Positions 1 to 7,025 of a stretch of DNA of 10,135 nt are shown piece after piece. Position 1 is the stretch's first letter, and each line of letters begins with the position of its first letter. The stretch spans positions 1 to 10,135 of the forward strand of contig JAKCCY010000100.1 of NCBI GenBank assembly GCA_021838765.1, read 5' to 3'. The position numbers were made by a program, and so were the translations under genes. Source of the stretch: Nitrospirota bacterium (GTDB lineage: Bacteria > Nitrospirota_A > Leptospirillia > Leptospirillales > Leptospirillaceae). The notes under the pieces are model-generated. The model made no database searches. It saw only the letters and a list, made by a program, of their open reading frames with translations, and was not told where the DNA came from.

Positions 1-105
1 GTCGGCGAATCGATCCCCGTTTTCAGTCCGGGGAGTTGGCAGGAAGGAATCCCCTTCCTTTCCGCTTTCGCGGCGAGCGAAGCGAGAGGGAGGGGAGGAT
101 GTCAA
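1..105 (+). mobile_element. Probable right end of an IS200/IS605-type (TnpB) element, truncated by the window edge
   Basis: No complete gene lies here, but the DNA is highly structured. CCCCTTCC at 51-58 pairs with GGGAGGGG at 88-95 (one T-G wobble). This encloses smaller hairpins such as CCGC 62-65 with GCGG 70-73, or alternatively CGCTT-T-CGC 63-71 with GCGAAGCG 77-84, which has one unpaired T. Another stem, CCCCG 15-19 with CGGGG 29-33, lies upstream. The structure is followed by TCAA at 102-105. A GGAATCCCC...GGGGAG hairpin followed by GTCAA is typical of IS200/IS605 right ends, where it also forms the 3' part of the TnpB guide RNA. Frame 1 is open from base 1 to a TGA at 142-144 and could be the tail of tnpB, but I cannot recognise it with certainty. 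The transposase genes would lie to the left, outside the window. Confidence 0.5.
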
Positions 106-131
106 ATAACCCTATTTCACTGGAAGGATAG

Positions 132-764
132 GTGGCATCATTGAAAATACAACCTGATGAACATGGAGACTCCTTTAATATTTTGGACATTCTTCTTGGG
201 CGCTCTCGGTATCTTGTTTTTATAGCGGTGCTTTCCGTGATGTCTACAGCCTTTTCCTTATTTCTGATCGGTGCAGTCCAAGCAATAGAAGCCTTATATC
301 ATTCCTGGTCTGAGGTGGTGAAGGGGGCTTTTTCTTCTCATGGTGTTGCCATGAGTCGGGATCTGAACATCGTCAGCACAATGCTTGAGGCCGTCGTCTT
401 TTATCTGGTGGGCGTTGGTCTTTACAGTTTATTCATTTCTCCCCTGAATGTTGCGATAGCTCTTGGAATAGAATCCCTGACCGATTTGGAAACCAAGGTT
501 CTCAATGTCATCATCGTCATTATGGGCGCAACATTTCTTCAACATTTTGTTCGGTGGCAGGATCCGGTCAAAACATTGGAATTTGGCATATCCTTGTCAA
601 TGGTTGTTATTAGTCTTGTTTTTATGCAATGGCTTGGGCACCGAGCGATAGAAACGCAAAAAGCTCATAGTCTGAAAACTCAAATCCGGGCGCAACAAGA
701 AATGTTTCACGAATCGGCCGAAAAGCATGAGGTCAAGACAGAGATATCCCCAGAGGATTTATAA
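132..764 (+). CDS. UPF0114/YqhA-family integral membrane protein
   Basis: This 210-residue protein resembles the UPF0114 (YqhA) family, whose biochemical role is unknown. The N-terminal segment RSRYLVFIAVLS, the central EAVVFYLVGVGLYSLFIS and the following LTDLETKVLNVIIVIMGATFLQ match the family layout. I see four likely membrane helices, at about residues 27-52, 83-103, 121-140 and 149-168. A charged cytoplasmic-type tail from about 170 to 210 is rich in Gln, Glu and Lys, and is longer than in YqhA as I recall it. The start is GTG at 132, with GGAAGGA at 122-128 as ribosome-binding site. The gene stands alone on its strand. It begins 26 bases beyond a probable insertion-sequence end, so its promoter may lie inside that element; none is obvious in between. 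Family call fairly sure, function unknown. Confidence 0.8.
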   Translation: MASLKIQPDEHGDSFNILDILLGRSRYLVFIAVLSVMSTAFSLFLIGAVQAIEALYHSWSEVVKGAFSSHGVAMSRDLNIVSTMLEAVVFYLVGVGLYSLFISPLNVAIALGIESLTDLETKVLNVIIVIMGATFLQHFVRWQDPVKTLEFGISLSMVVISLVFMQWLGHRAIETQKAHSLKTQIRAQQEMFHESAEKHEVKTEISPEDL

Positions 765-923
765 ACCAACCCATAACCTCATCCAGAATGCGTATAGGGG
801 AAATCCCCGGGTGACGGACCGGTCGAGCCGGCGCTTTCTGGCCCTGTTGGGGTGCAGCCTATTTAGAAGCCGTTGACGAGGTCTTGCGACCGGGGAGGGA
901 AGGCGTGATGGTCGTTTTCTGAA

Positions 924-955
924 CCCGGAAAAAGCCTTTCGAGACTCTTTCCGGG
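924..955 (-). terminator. Stem-loop between convergent genes, possible terminator of the minus-strand TPR gene
   Basis: CCCGGAAA at 924-931 pairs perfectly with TTTCCGGG at 948-955 around a 16-base loop. On the minus strand it begins 7 bases beyond the TPR gene's stop codon, the right place for its terminator, but only a short T run (TTC) follows, so the call is weak. The rest of the 198-base gap (765-962) holds a small perfect hairpin GGGG-AAAT-CCCC at 797-808, which may serve the plus-strand gene. I see nothing else in this gap. Confidence 0.4.
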
Positions 956-962
956 AAAAGGT

Positions 963-1670
963 TTACTTTTGAGGGGTTGAGGGAAGGGGAGCTGGAGCCA
1001 TTTGGGATGACGGCATTCCGTTTCTCTGCAGGTAGGGTGTTGCTTCGGCTGCCCAAGGAGAGTTCGGAAACTCCTTGGAAAGTTTCTGAAAGTTGATGAG
1101 GGCCAAAGCCGGCTGGTTCAGTGTTTCGTAGATCATTCCAATATTGAAATAGGCGGCATCGGCAAGAATCTTTTCAGGGAATTTGATGACCTTCTGAAAC
1201 ATTGCCAGAGCCTGATCATATTCTTTTGTCGTCGTAAAGGTCACGCCCATGCTTTCATAATAGAAGGGAAGAATACGGGTGTTCCCTGCATTCTTTTCCA
1301 ACCCCTTGTGAAGCCAGTCCACGGCGTTTTTGTGCTTGCCTTCCTGGTTGTCGATCGTGGCGATAAACAGGGGGGCGACTGCTGCGCTTTTGGTGTTTGG
1401 AAACTTCTGGTAAACCTCCTTGAACATGTCCTTTGCTTTGTCCAGGTCCGCAGTTGTTCCGCGTTGGCCCTGTGTGTACAGCTGTTCTGCTGACACTTCG
1501 ATTGTTGCGGCATCAGACTCTTTTTTCTTTTTGTCGGAAATGATGTGGGAGGCAAGTCCCGTTCCGACCAGAAGAATGAGGATAATGGATCCGGCAATTG
1601 CCAGGGAGATTTTTGTTCTATCTCCCCCCGGTCCACTGCTCGTAGGCCGGGATAACGGTGACTCAGTCAT
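963..1670 (-). CDS. Membrane-anchored tetratricopeptide-repeat protein
   Basis: The 235-residue product has a short basic, Pro/Ser-rich cytoplasmic N-terminus, one membrane helix at about residues 21-44 (ISLAIAGSIILILLVGTGLA) and then a Lys-rich stop (DKKKKESD). A helical TPR domain spans about 60-215. Repeat-like units include DKAKDMFKEVYQKFPNT, NAVDWLHKGLEKNAGN, DQALAMFQKVIKFP and PALALINFQKLSKEFPNS. The tail is Pro/Ser-rich. The topology is that of YfgM-like or CpoB-like scaffold proteins, which hold periplasmic partners; the actual partner is unknown. I prefer ATG at 1670, which has AGGA just upstream. An in-frame ATG at 1727 would add 19 residues and overlap the ferredoxin gene by 29 bases, with a poorer ribosome site. 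It lies 28 bases after the ferredoxin gene and is probably co-transcribed with it and nuoF. Confidence 0.78.
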   Translation of the reverse strand: MTESPLSRPTSSGPGGDRTKISLAIAGSIILILLVGTGLASHIISDKKKKESDAATIEVSAEQLYTQGQRGTTADLDKAKDMFKEVYQKFPNTKSAAVAPLFIATIDNQEGKHKNAVDWLHKGLEKNAGNTRILPFYYESMGVTFTTTKEYDQALAMFQKVIKFPEKILADAAYFNIGMIYETLNQPALALINFQKLSKEFPNSPWAAEATPYLQRNGMPSSQMAPAPLPSTPQK

Positions 1671-1698
1671 CGTTTCCTGCCGGGGAGATGAAAAAACT

Positions 1699-2052
1699 TC
1701 AGTTTTTTTCCGAATCCTGTACCCCATTTTTATTTAAACCATCCTTTCCTGGAATCTGGTAGATTATGTTTCTTGGCAAAACATCCCGACCGCTCAGAAT
1801 CTGGTCAATCATGTCACTCGTTGATTTTTCATCCATTGAAGAAAACCATTTTCCTTCAGGGTACAAAAGGGCAATCGGACCATAGTCGCACAGATCAAGA
1901 CAGCCACTCTTTGTGATCAGAAGCTCTCCGGCATGTGTTGTCTGACTGAGCTTTTCCTGGGCGAGCAGTTTCAGCTCCTCCGATCCTTTTCCCAGACATT
2001 TGTTTCCCGTACAGAAGAAAAGATGGATTTTCCAGGAAGGTTGGGAAAACAT
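1699..2052 (-). CDS. Thioredoxin-like [2Fe-2S] ferredoxin
   Basis: This 117-residue protein matches the thioredoxin-fold [2Fe-2S] ferredoxins (Aquifex Fd1/Shethna type, and the C-terminal half of NuoE). Four cluster cysteines are visible: C14 and C19 in FFCTGNKC, and C51 and C55 in SGCLDLCDYGP. They are followed by the typical strand IALLYPEGKW and helix STSDMIDQIL. It carries one- or low-number electron traffic in the cytoplasm. It lacks the N-terminal helical domain that classical NuoE (about 160 residues) has, so it is a ferredoxin rather than a full NuoE. The ATG at 2052 has AGGAG at 2059-2063 on the minus strand, a good spacing. It lies downstream of the nuoF-like gene after a 144-base gap, which suggests that it serves as that flavoprotein's electron partner; this is inferred from position. 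Confidence 0.88.
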   Translation of the reverse strand: MFSQPSWKIHLFFCTGNKCLGKGSEELKLLAQEKLSQTTHAGELLITKSGCLDLCDYGPIALLYPEGKWFSSMDEKSTSDMIDQILSGRDVLPRNIIYQIPGKDGLNKNGVQDSEKN

Positions 2053-2093
2053 TGCTCACTCCTGGTTGTCGGAAAAAATGATAGTTGAACCAG

Positions 2094-2110
2094 TCCTTCG
2101 CCGCGAAGAA
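2094..2110 (-). other. Small hairpin in the nuoF-ferredoxin gap
   Basis: On the minus strand a 7-base-pair stem (one G-T wobble) closes on a CGG loop about 40 bases before the ferredoxin start. No T run follows, so it does not look like a terminator. It could influence mRNA stability between the two genes or be chance. No convincing promoter was found in this gap. Confidence 0.25.
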
Positions 2111-2196
2111 ATGTAATCGGGCATCCATGTACCAATGGCTCCCCGGTAGGCCTGATTGCTTTTGGGCGCTATCTCTTCGGTCAATGGAGCCCTTGA

Positions 2197-3555
2197 TTAC
2201 TTCTCTGTCTCCATGGTTTTGAACCGGTTGTATACGGGCGTCCGGTGGTGATGGACGCATGTCCCTTTTTCCATATGAAGAAGTATTTCATTCCTGAAGT
2301 GTTTGATCAGGGCTTCTGCAGAAAAGGCCGAAGCGGTTATCAAGCCGCAATTACCCCGTCCCTTGATCATTTCTGATACGCGTTGAATGCGCTCCACGAT
2401 CCCGGCAGGTGCCTGTCCGGTTTCGATCTGTTCGAGGAGTCCCGCAATTGTTTCTGTCCCGATCCGGCATGGCGGACACTGCCCACAGCTCCCTTCTTCA
2501 TAGAATCGGGCAAACTCAAGGGAGGTGGCAATCAGGCAGTCTTTGTCGGAGAGGACGATCGCTCCTCCCGATCCGATCCCGGATCCGAGCGCACGCAGAG
2601 CATCATACTCCAGCTGGGCATCGATTTGTTTTGCCGGAAGAACGCCAAAGGAAGGGCCACCAGGATAGAAGGCCACGATTTCCTCTCCAGGGAGAGGGCC
2701 GCCGCCGTAGTGATAGATCAGGTCTCTGATGGGTGTTCCAAGAGGAAGTTCGACAATGATTGGTTTCCGGACCGATCCGGTGACTGCAAAGACCATTGTT
2801 CCGGGGCTTTTTGCCGTGCCCCGCTTGCGGAACCAGTCTGATCCATTCCTGAGGATATGGGAAGCATGGGCATATGTTTCGACATTATTGACGACTGTTG
2901 GACACAGGTAGAGGCCCCGTTCAGTCGGATAATGGGGAGGCTTTGTTCTGGGTTTGGGCGGCCGTCCCTCCAGGGATTCAAGGAGGGCTGTCTCTTCCCC
3001 GGCAATATAGGCAGCCGGACCGACGAAGATTTCCACATCGACCGAAAATCCCGAGCCAAGGATGTTTTCCCCGAGATAGCCCGCATCAATGGCTTCAAGT
3101 CTTGCGCGCTGGAGAATGGCAATCCCTTCGGGAAAGCTTTCCTTGACAAAGAGAAGGGCTTTTTTGGCCGATACCGCATAGGCGGCAATGATGATTCCTT
3201 CAAGAATCTGGTGGGGATTGGTCGTGATCAGGAAGTGATCCTTGTGGCTCCCGGGTTCACCTTCGCTTCCGTTTGCAACGACGTAGTGCTCCCGAACCCG
3301 ATGGGAGGCAACCTTCTCCCATTTGATCGCGGCAGGAAATCCGGACCCTCCCCGACCGCGGAGTCCAGCATCCTTGACCTCTGCGATGACTTCGTGGGGA
3401 GTCATGGTCCTGACAGCCTTCGTCAGTCCTTCGTAACCGCCAATGGCTCGATAGCTTTCAATGCCAGGGCCATTGGCAATAATTTCTTCGCGGATAAGGA
3501 CCGGTTCGGGGCCTATCGCAAACGGAACTCTTTCACCGGTTTCAGGATGTGACAA
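2197..3555 (-). CDS. nuoF: NuoF-like NADH-binding flavoprotein (FMN, [4Fe-4S])
   Basis: The 452-residue product is a NuoF/HoxF-type subunit: it oxidises NADH with FMN and passes electrons to iron-sulfur clusters. Residues 65-76 ([12 protein letters not shown]) form the glycine-rich NADH/FMN loop. [13 protein letters not shown] at 97-109 and the stretch around [16 protein letters not shown] (185-200) are FMN-site family motifs. SCGQCPPC gives C357, C360 and C363, which with C403 (GNCGL) ligate the N3-type [4Fe-4S] cluster. Length is close to E. coli NuoF (445). The start is TTG at 3555, backed by AGGAG six bases upstream. No nuoE, nuoG or other complex I gene flanks it. The neighbours are a small ferredoxin and a TPR protein, so it may be a soluble diaphorase or a spare subunit rather than part of a full complex I operon. 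The name rests on family, not proven complex membership. Confidence 0.9.
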   Translation of the reverse strand: MSHPETGERVPFAIGPEPVLIREEIIANGPGIESYRAIGGYEGLTKAVRTMTPHEVIAEVKDAGLRGRGGSGFPAAIKWEKVASHRVREHYVVANGSEGEPGSHKDHFLITTNPHQILEGIIIAAYAVSAKKALLFVKESFPEGIAILQRARLEAIDAGYLGENILGSGFSVDVEIFVGPAAYIAGEETALLESLEGRPPKPRTKPPHYPTERGLYLCPTVVNNVETYAHASHILRNGSDWFRKRGTAKSPGTMVFAVTGSVRKPIIVELPLGTPIRDLIYHYGGGPLPGEEIVAFYPGGPSFGVLPAKQIDAQLEYDALRALGSGIGSGGAIVLSDKDCLIATSLEFARFYEEGSCGQCPPCRIGTETIAGLLEQIETGQAPAGIVERIQRVSEMIKGRGNCGLITASAFSAEALIKHFRNEILLHMEKGTCVHHHRTPVYNRFKTMETEK

Positions 3556-3588
3556 AGATTGCTCCTTCGTATAATGTTTAGCCTGAAT

Positions 3589-3618
3589 AATCTACATGAT
3601 TCCCTGAATCTTGGTCAA
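3589..3618 (-). promoter_or_regulatory. Candidate sigma-70-type promoter for the nuoF cluster
   Basis: Read on the minus strand, TTGACC (3613-3618) is followed 18 bases later by TAGATT (3589-3594). These match 5/6 and 4/6 of the -35 and -10 consensus. Transcription would begin near 3582, giving a leader of about 26 bases with the AAGGAG ribosome site before the TTG start. Judged by eye only. Confidence 0.4.
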
Positions 3619-3675
3619 ATGAACCGGGCTGTTTTTTCTTTTGCCGGAAGTTTTCGCAGGGTTCTTTTCAGAAAA

Positions 3676-3704
3676 TTGAAGAATGTTTTTTCTTTTGAGA
3701 CAAT
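3676..3704 (+). promoter_or_regulatory. Candidate promoter for purE-purK
   Basis: TTGAAG (3676-3681), a 17-base spacer and GACAAT (3699-3704) give a 4/6 plus 4/6 match to sigma-70 elements, about 60 bases before the chosen purE start. It is weak and by eye. It lies in the 210-base divergent gap with nuoF, where I see no purine riboswitch or clear PurR-like palindrome. Confidence 0.28.
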
Positions 3705-3754
3705 GCCCGGTGTTTTGATCGTTTCCGGATTGATGGGTGGGAGGACAGGATTGC

Positions 3755-3760
3755 AAGGAG
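3755..3760 (+). promoter_or_regulatory. Ribosome-binding site that fixes the purE start
   Basis: AAGGAG lies five bases before the ATG at 3766. The same frame stays open upstream to 3559, but the added 69 residues have no counterpart in PurE proteins and no comparable site precedes those starts. Confidence 0.75.
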
Positions 3761-3765
3761 TCAGG

Positions 3766-4266
3766 ATGGAAAGTCGCTCTCCAATGGTAGGGCTGATTAT
3801 GGGAAGTATCTCCGACTGGAAAATACTCAAGTTTGCCGCAGTGGCCCTTGAGCGGTTCGATGTCGTCTATGAGAAGAGGATTGTTTCGGCGCACAGGACT
3901 CCGGACCTTCTCCATGAGTATGCCAGAGAGGCTAAAGGGAGGGGAATAGAGGTCATTATTGCGGGAGCAGGGGGCGCGGCCCATCTTCCCGGCATGGTGG
4001 CGTCGATGACCACTATCCCCGTTCTGGGGGTTCCTGTTCCGTCGACCTACCTGAAAGGGATTGACTCACTCCTTTCTATTGTCCAGATGCCAAAGGGCAT
4101 TCCGGTTGCCACTTTTGCCATCGGCGAGTCCGGAGCGGAAAATGCCGCACTTTTTGCCATTTCCATATTGGGCTTGTCCGATCAGGGACTGGGGGACAAG
4201 CTTGTTTCTTATCGCCGGAACCTGACCCAGTCTGTCCTGGACATCGCTTTTCCGGAGGATGAGTGA
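3766..4266 (+). CDS. purE: N5-carboxyaminoimidazole ribonucleotide mutase (PurE, class I)
   Basis: PurE moves the carboxyl group of N5-CAIR from nitrogen to carbon to give CAIR in de novo purine synthesis, in the cytoplasm. The 166-residue length is usual for bacterial class I enzymes, which work as octamers. Diagnostic motifs are [10 protein letters not shown] (9-18), IVSAHRTPD (39-47) with the catalytic H43, [17 protein letters not shown] (64-80), VLGVPVPS (86-93) and [19 protein letters not shown] (117-135). I chose ATG 3766 from the ribosome site and from alignment with known N-termini, which begin a few residues before GLIMGS. Its TGA overlaps the GTG of purK, so translation of the two is probably coupled. 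The pairing with purK shows this is the mutase acting on N5-CAIR rather than the class II carboxylase. Confidence 0.95.
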   Translation: MESRSPMVGLIMGSISDWKILKFAAVALERFDVVYEKRIVSAHRTPDLLHEYAREAKGRGIEVIIAGAGGAAHLPGMVASMTTIPVLGVPVPSTYLKGIDSLLSIVQMPKGIPVATFAIGESGAENAALFAISILGLSDQGLGDKLVSYRRNLTQSVLDIAFPEDE

Positions 4267-5405
4267 TCCTTCCCGGTCGAATGTTGGGAATCCTTGGTGG
4301 CGGTCAGCTGGGTCGATATGCTGCGATGGCGGCAAGAACGATGGGGTACCGGATCTGCACCTGGGATCCCGACCCCGAAAGCCCTGCTGCCCTGCTTTCC
4401 GACCACCATATCCGGGGGGATTTTCTCTCGGTTCCCCTGAGAGAGGAGTTCCTTTCCCTGGTGTCGGCATCAACCCTCGAATTCGAAAATATTCCCCCGG
4501 AGCTGATGGACGCCCTGTCGGGGGCAATCCGCTTGTCGCCTGATCCCCGGGCAGTCCTGGTTTCCCAGGACCGGATCCTTGAGAAAGACTTTTTGAACAA
4601 ACTTGGAATCCCCACGGCACCATACCGATGCTTTTCCGGCGAGGACGATCTGTCCGTTCCCGAAGGAGAGATCCTGGATCTTTTTCCCGGAATTCTGAAG
4701 AGAAGTCGCTGGGGGTATGATGGAAAAGGCCAGATTCCTGTCAGGAACCTGGATGAGCTCAAGCTCGCCTACCGTTCCCTGGGGAATGTTCCCTGCCTTT
4801 TGGAGAAGCGGATTTCGCTGGAGAAAGAGATCTCTCTCATTCTGGCGGGAGACCGTAAAAATGGATACGCTTTTTTTCCGCTGGTTGAAAATATTCATAT
4901 CAACGGGATCCTTCATACAAGCGTTTCCCCTGCGGATGTCAGTCCGGAGATCGTTTCTGCGGTGCGGGAGACAGGTCTTCTGATTGCAAACAGTCTGTCT
5001 TACGAGGGTGTCCTGACGGTGGAATTTTTTCTGGACAGCCAGGGGAGGGTCCTGGTTAACGAAATGGCCCCAAGACCACACAACAGCGGCCACTTTACGA
5101 TCGACTCCTGTGGTATCAGCCAGTTCTCCCAACAGATCAGGGTGCTGGTGGGGGCGCCTCCTGCCGTTCCCCTTTTCTCCGGTGGCGCTGCCATGGTGAA
5201 CTTGTTGGGAGATCTGTGGGAGAGGGGAGTTCCGGATTTTTCGGCCGTCCTTTCTTCCACCGGCGCAAGGCTCCATCTTTATGGAAAGAAGGAAGCCAGA
5301 GCCGGTCGGAAAATGGGCCACATTACGGTCCTTGACGAGTCAGGAAGACGGGCTCTGGCTGAAGTTCTACGGATCTACGAGATTATTTCCGGAAGGTCGT
5401 CCTAG
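4263..5405 (+). CDS. purK: N5-carboxyaminoimidazole ribonucleotide synthase (PurK)
   Basis: PurK is an ATP-grasp ligase that joins AIR and bicarbonate at the cost of ATP to give N5-CAIR, the substrate of PurE encoded just upstream. The 380-residue protein begins with the glycine-rich [10 protein letters not shown] (9-18). It continues with FENIP (74-78), the ATP-grasp stretch [15 protein letters not shown] (143-157), [17 protein letters not shown] (208-224), and [18 protein letters not shown] (266-283) with the metal-binding Glu and the substrate loop. It ends with KMGHITV (350-356). The start is GTG at 4263, overlapping the purE stop (GTGA), with GGAGG at 4254-4258. An ATG seven codons in (4281) is possible but has no better ribosome site. 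Its TAG stop lies in a CTAG palindrome shared with the stop of the opposing DsbA-like gene. Confidence 0.95.
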   Translation: MILPGRMLGILGGGQLGRYAAMAARTMGYRICTWDPDPESPAALLSDHHIRGDFLSVPLREEFLSLVSASTLEFENIPPELMDALSGAIRLSPDPRAVLVSQDRILEKDFLNKLGIPTAPYRCFSGEDDLSVPEGEILDLFPGILKRSRWGYDGKGQIPVRNLDELKLAYRSLGNVPCLLEKRISLEKEISLILAGDRKNGYAFFPLVENIHINGILHTSVSPADVSPEIVSAVRETGLLIANSLSYEGVLTVEFFLDSQGRVLVNEMAPRPHNSGHFTIDSCGISQFSQQIRVLVGAPPAVPLFSGGAAMVNLLGDLWERGVPDFSAVLSSTGARLHLYGKKEARAGRKMGHITVLDESGRRALAEVLRIYEIISGRSS

Positions 5406-6061
5406 GCTTCGCTGATCAGGACCTCCGCCGCGTGAACAAAAAGGTTGGCGTCCCGGAGTCCGCCGATGAAGACCCTGTCTCCGCCGCTGTTGACCATGAC
5501 AAGTGTTGGGCGAACCGAAACGCCTTCCCCGGATCCTTTCCTGATGTCGGCATGAAGCTGTTCAAGGATGTTTTCCGATGAAGAAAGCTTCTCGAGCATC
5601 ACCGGGTCCAAACCAACTCTTTCTCCCAGGTCTTTCAAAAATTCGGTTTTTGTGAGATCCCTGCCTTCCACAAAGAAGGCGCGGCGGAGTTGGTGGAGAT
5701 ACTTGTCCCCCTTGAGCGGATCGATCGAAATGGCGGCGAGGGTCCATTTGGAAAGAAAATGGCCGTCTTTTGGGACGATGCCTCTTTCCCATGGTGCCGT
5801 TGTCATTTCCACGCCGGTTGCCCGTGAGGCTTTTTGGACCTTTGTCGCAAATTCGGATGGGGATTTCATCTGGTGAGCACTGAGAAATGTCTCAAGAGAC
5901 TGGTAGAGCGGAAGCATGCGGTGGTGGAAGATGATGCTTTTTTCCATTTGGGACCTGAATTCACCAATAGCTTTTTCCGCTGCAAAGCTCCAGGAGCATA
6001 GAGGGTCTGTGAACCATTGAACATCAAGGACTTTTTCCGGAAGTGCTGTGTTTTCGATCAT
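5402..6061 (-). CDS. DsbA-fold (FrnE/SpxH-like) thioredoxin-family protein with a single cysteine
   Basis: The 219-residue protein has the features of cytoplasmic DsbA-fold proteins of the FrnE/SpxH type: VQWFTDPLCSWSFAAEKAI at 14-32, where the active site normally reads DPxCxxC, a helical insert, and the cis-proline loop VRPTLVMV (183-190) followed by a final strand and helix. The second active-site cysteine is serine (C22-S-W-S25) and C22 is the only cysteine in the protein, so it cannot form an internal disulfide. There is no signal peptide. It may act as a monothiol redox enzyme, a glutathione-dependent enzyme or an adaptor; the substrate is unknown. I chose ATG 6061 because GGAGG lies five bases upstream; an in-frame ATG at 6073 has no ribosome site. 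It follows the lipoprotein gene after 21 bases and is probably in the cyclase operon. Confidence 0.78.
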   Translation of the reverse strand: MIENTALPEKVLDVQWFTDPLCSWSFAAEKAIGEFRSQMEKSIIFHHRMLPLYQSLETFLSAHQMKSPSEFATKVQKASRATGVEMTTAPWERGIVPKDGHFLSKWTLAAISIDPLKGDKYLHQLRRAFFVEGRDLTKTEFLKDLGERVGLDPVMLEKLSSSENILEQLHADIRKGSGEGVSVRPTLVMVNSGGDRVFIGGLRDANLFVHAAEVLISEA

Positions 6062-6066
6062 GGGGA

Positions 6067-6071
6067 CCTCC
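6067..6071 (-). promoter_or_regulatory. Ribosome-binding site that fixes the DsbA-like gene start
   Basis: On the minus strand GGAGG is followed by TCCCC and then ATG (6059-6061). It overlaps codons of the longer possible start at 6073, which makes that start unlikely. Confidence 0.7.
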
Positions 6072-6082
6072 ATGGAGACTGG

Positions 6083-6964
6083 TTACTTGTTTTTAGGTGC
6101 GTTTTTTGAAACCTGCCCGATGTTCTGAAGGCTTTTCAACCGATCAAGCATCTTTTGGGCCTGAATGATATTTTGGCGCAGGGACTTGTTCCCGGGGGAG
6201 AGTAAAAGGGCATCGCTCCAATAACGGATCGCCCGACGAAGATGTTGTCTCCCGTACTGCTTGAACCCTTCCTCCGTCAGATAATTTTTCTTCTTTTCAA
6301 GGATTGCCCGCATCTTGAGAAGTTTTGTGTTGGATGGATCGATCGAAAGACCTTTCTGGATATCCAGAAGGGCAAAATGATCTTTCCCCTTATCCATGCG
6401 CCGACTTGCAAGATGAATATAGGCATCGGTCTCGACGGTTTTCTCCAGGTCCTTTTGCAGGATGAAGCTGCTTCTGGCTTCCTTCAGGGCTTCAAATTCT
6501 TTCCCGCTGGAGATGAGGCTGTCGAGGTACGTTTCAGCCAGATCTCCCGGGATCATGTCCGGATGATCCCGGAAAAAGGCTGGATCCCTCTTCTTCAGGG
6601 AGTTCAGTTTTTCGAGCGACTCGATTCCCATTCCCTTTTTCAAATCCTCGGCCGCTGACCTGATATCGTTTTTGTCCCATTCAAGGGCGACCTTCTTTTT
6701 TATCGACATTTTTAGTGAAGGGTTTCTGATCTTCTCCGTCAACCTCTTCGCTCCGGGATAGTTTCTTGCGAACAAAAGATGGTCAATTCTCAGGACAAGC
6801 CGGTTGTCCATTTCCTGGATCGTGGGAGGCGCGGGTTCCTTGTGCGGGACAACTGGCCCAGTACATGAGGCAATTGCCAAGGTCAGAAAGGACAATAAGG
6901 TCTGAAAGACGAGTGCTGACCTTCTCTTTTGTAGTCCTTTGTCATGATTTCCGGTTCGGTTCAT
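6083..6964 (-). CDS. TPR-like lipoprotein
   Basis: The 293-residue product carries a lipoprotein signal: basic n-region to about residue 15 (LQKRR), hydrophobic SALVFQTLLSFLTLAIAS, then lipobox IASC with the lipidated C34. A Pro-rich linker (GPVVPHKEPAPP) leads into an all-helical region. Helical pairs resembling tetratricopeptide units include HFALLDIQKGLSIDPSN (196-212) and HLRRAIRYWSDALLLSPGN (241-259), with a final helix to about 281. It should sit on the periplasmic face of a membrane and act in protein-protein contact; I do not recognise a specific family. The start ATG 6964 gives a normal signal length and has AGGA nine bases upstream. A TTG at 7003 would add 13 residues. It lies 61 bases downstream of the cyclase gene and 21 bases before the DsbA-like gene, so is probably co-transcribed with both. 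Confidence 0.75.
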   Translation of the reverse strand: MNRTGNHDKGLQKRRSALVFQTLLSFLTLAIASCTGPVVPHKEPAPPTIQEMDNRLVLRIDHLLFARNYPGAKRLTEKIRNPSLKMSIKKKVALEWDKNDIRSAAEDLKKGMGIESLEKLNSLKKRDPAFFRDHPDMIPGDLAETYLDSLISSGKEFEALKEARSSFILQKDLEKTVETDAYIHLASRRMDKGKDHFALLDIQKGLSIDPSNTKLLKMRAILEKKKNYLTEEGFKQYGRQHLRRAIRYWSDALLLSPGNKSLRQNIIQAQKMLDRLKSLQNIGQVSKNAPKNK

Positions 6965-7025
6965 TCTTTTTTGTCCTGGTGGCCTTTTGAAGGTAGTAAC
7001 CAAACCCGGAAGTATACCTGTTTAT

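Noticed and set aside
859..1056. A 65-codon minus-strand frame at the end of the TPR gene
   Set aside because: It overlaps the TPR coding region in another frame and runs through the candidate terminator; no family features.
1895..2260. A 121-codon minus-strand frame bridging nuoF and the ferredoxin gene
   Set aside because: It overlaps the end of nuoF and half of the ferredoxin gene in another frame, and the ferredoxin frame has conserved cysteines and its own ribosome site.
2857..3552. A 231-codon open frame on the plus strand
   Set aside because: It lies entirely antisense to the nuoF-like gene, whose NADH, FMN and Fe-S motifs are unmistakable; its translation shows no recognisable domain.
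3559..3765. In-frame N-terminal extension of purE by 69 residues
   Set aside because: PurE proteins start shortly before GLIMGS; the AAGGAG before ATG 3766 fits that start, and the extension would leave no promoter space against the divergent nuoF.
4470..5321. A 283-codon open frame on the minus strand
   Set aside because: It is antisense to purK, which has full-length family motifs; the antisense translation looks random and has no domain.
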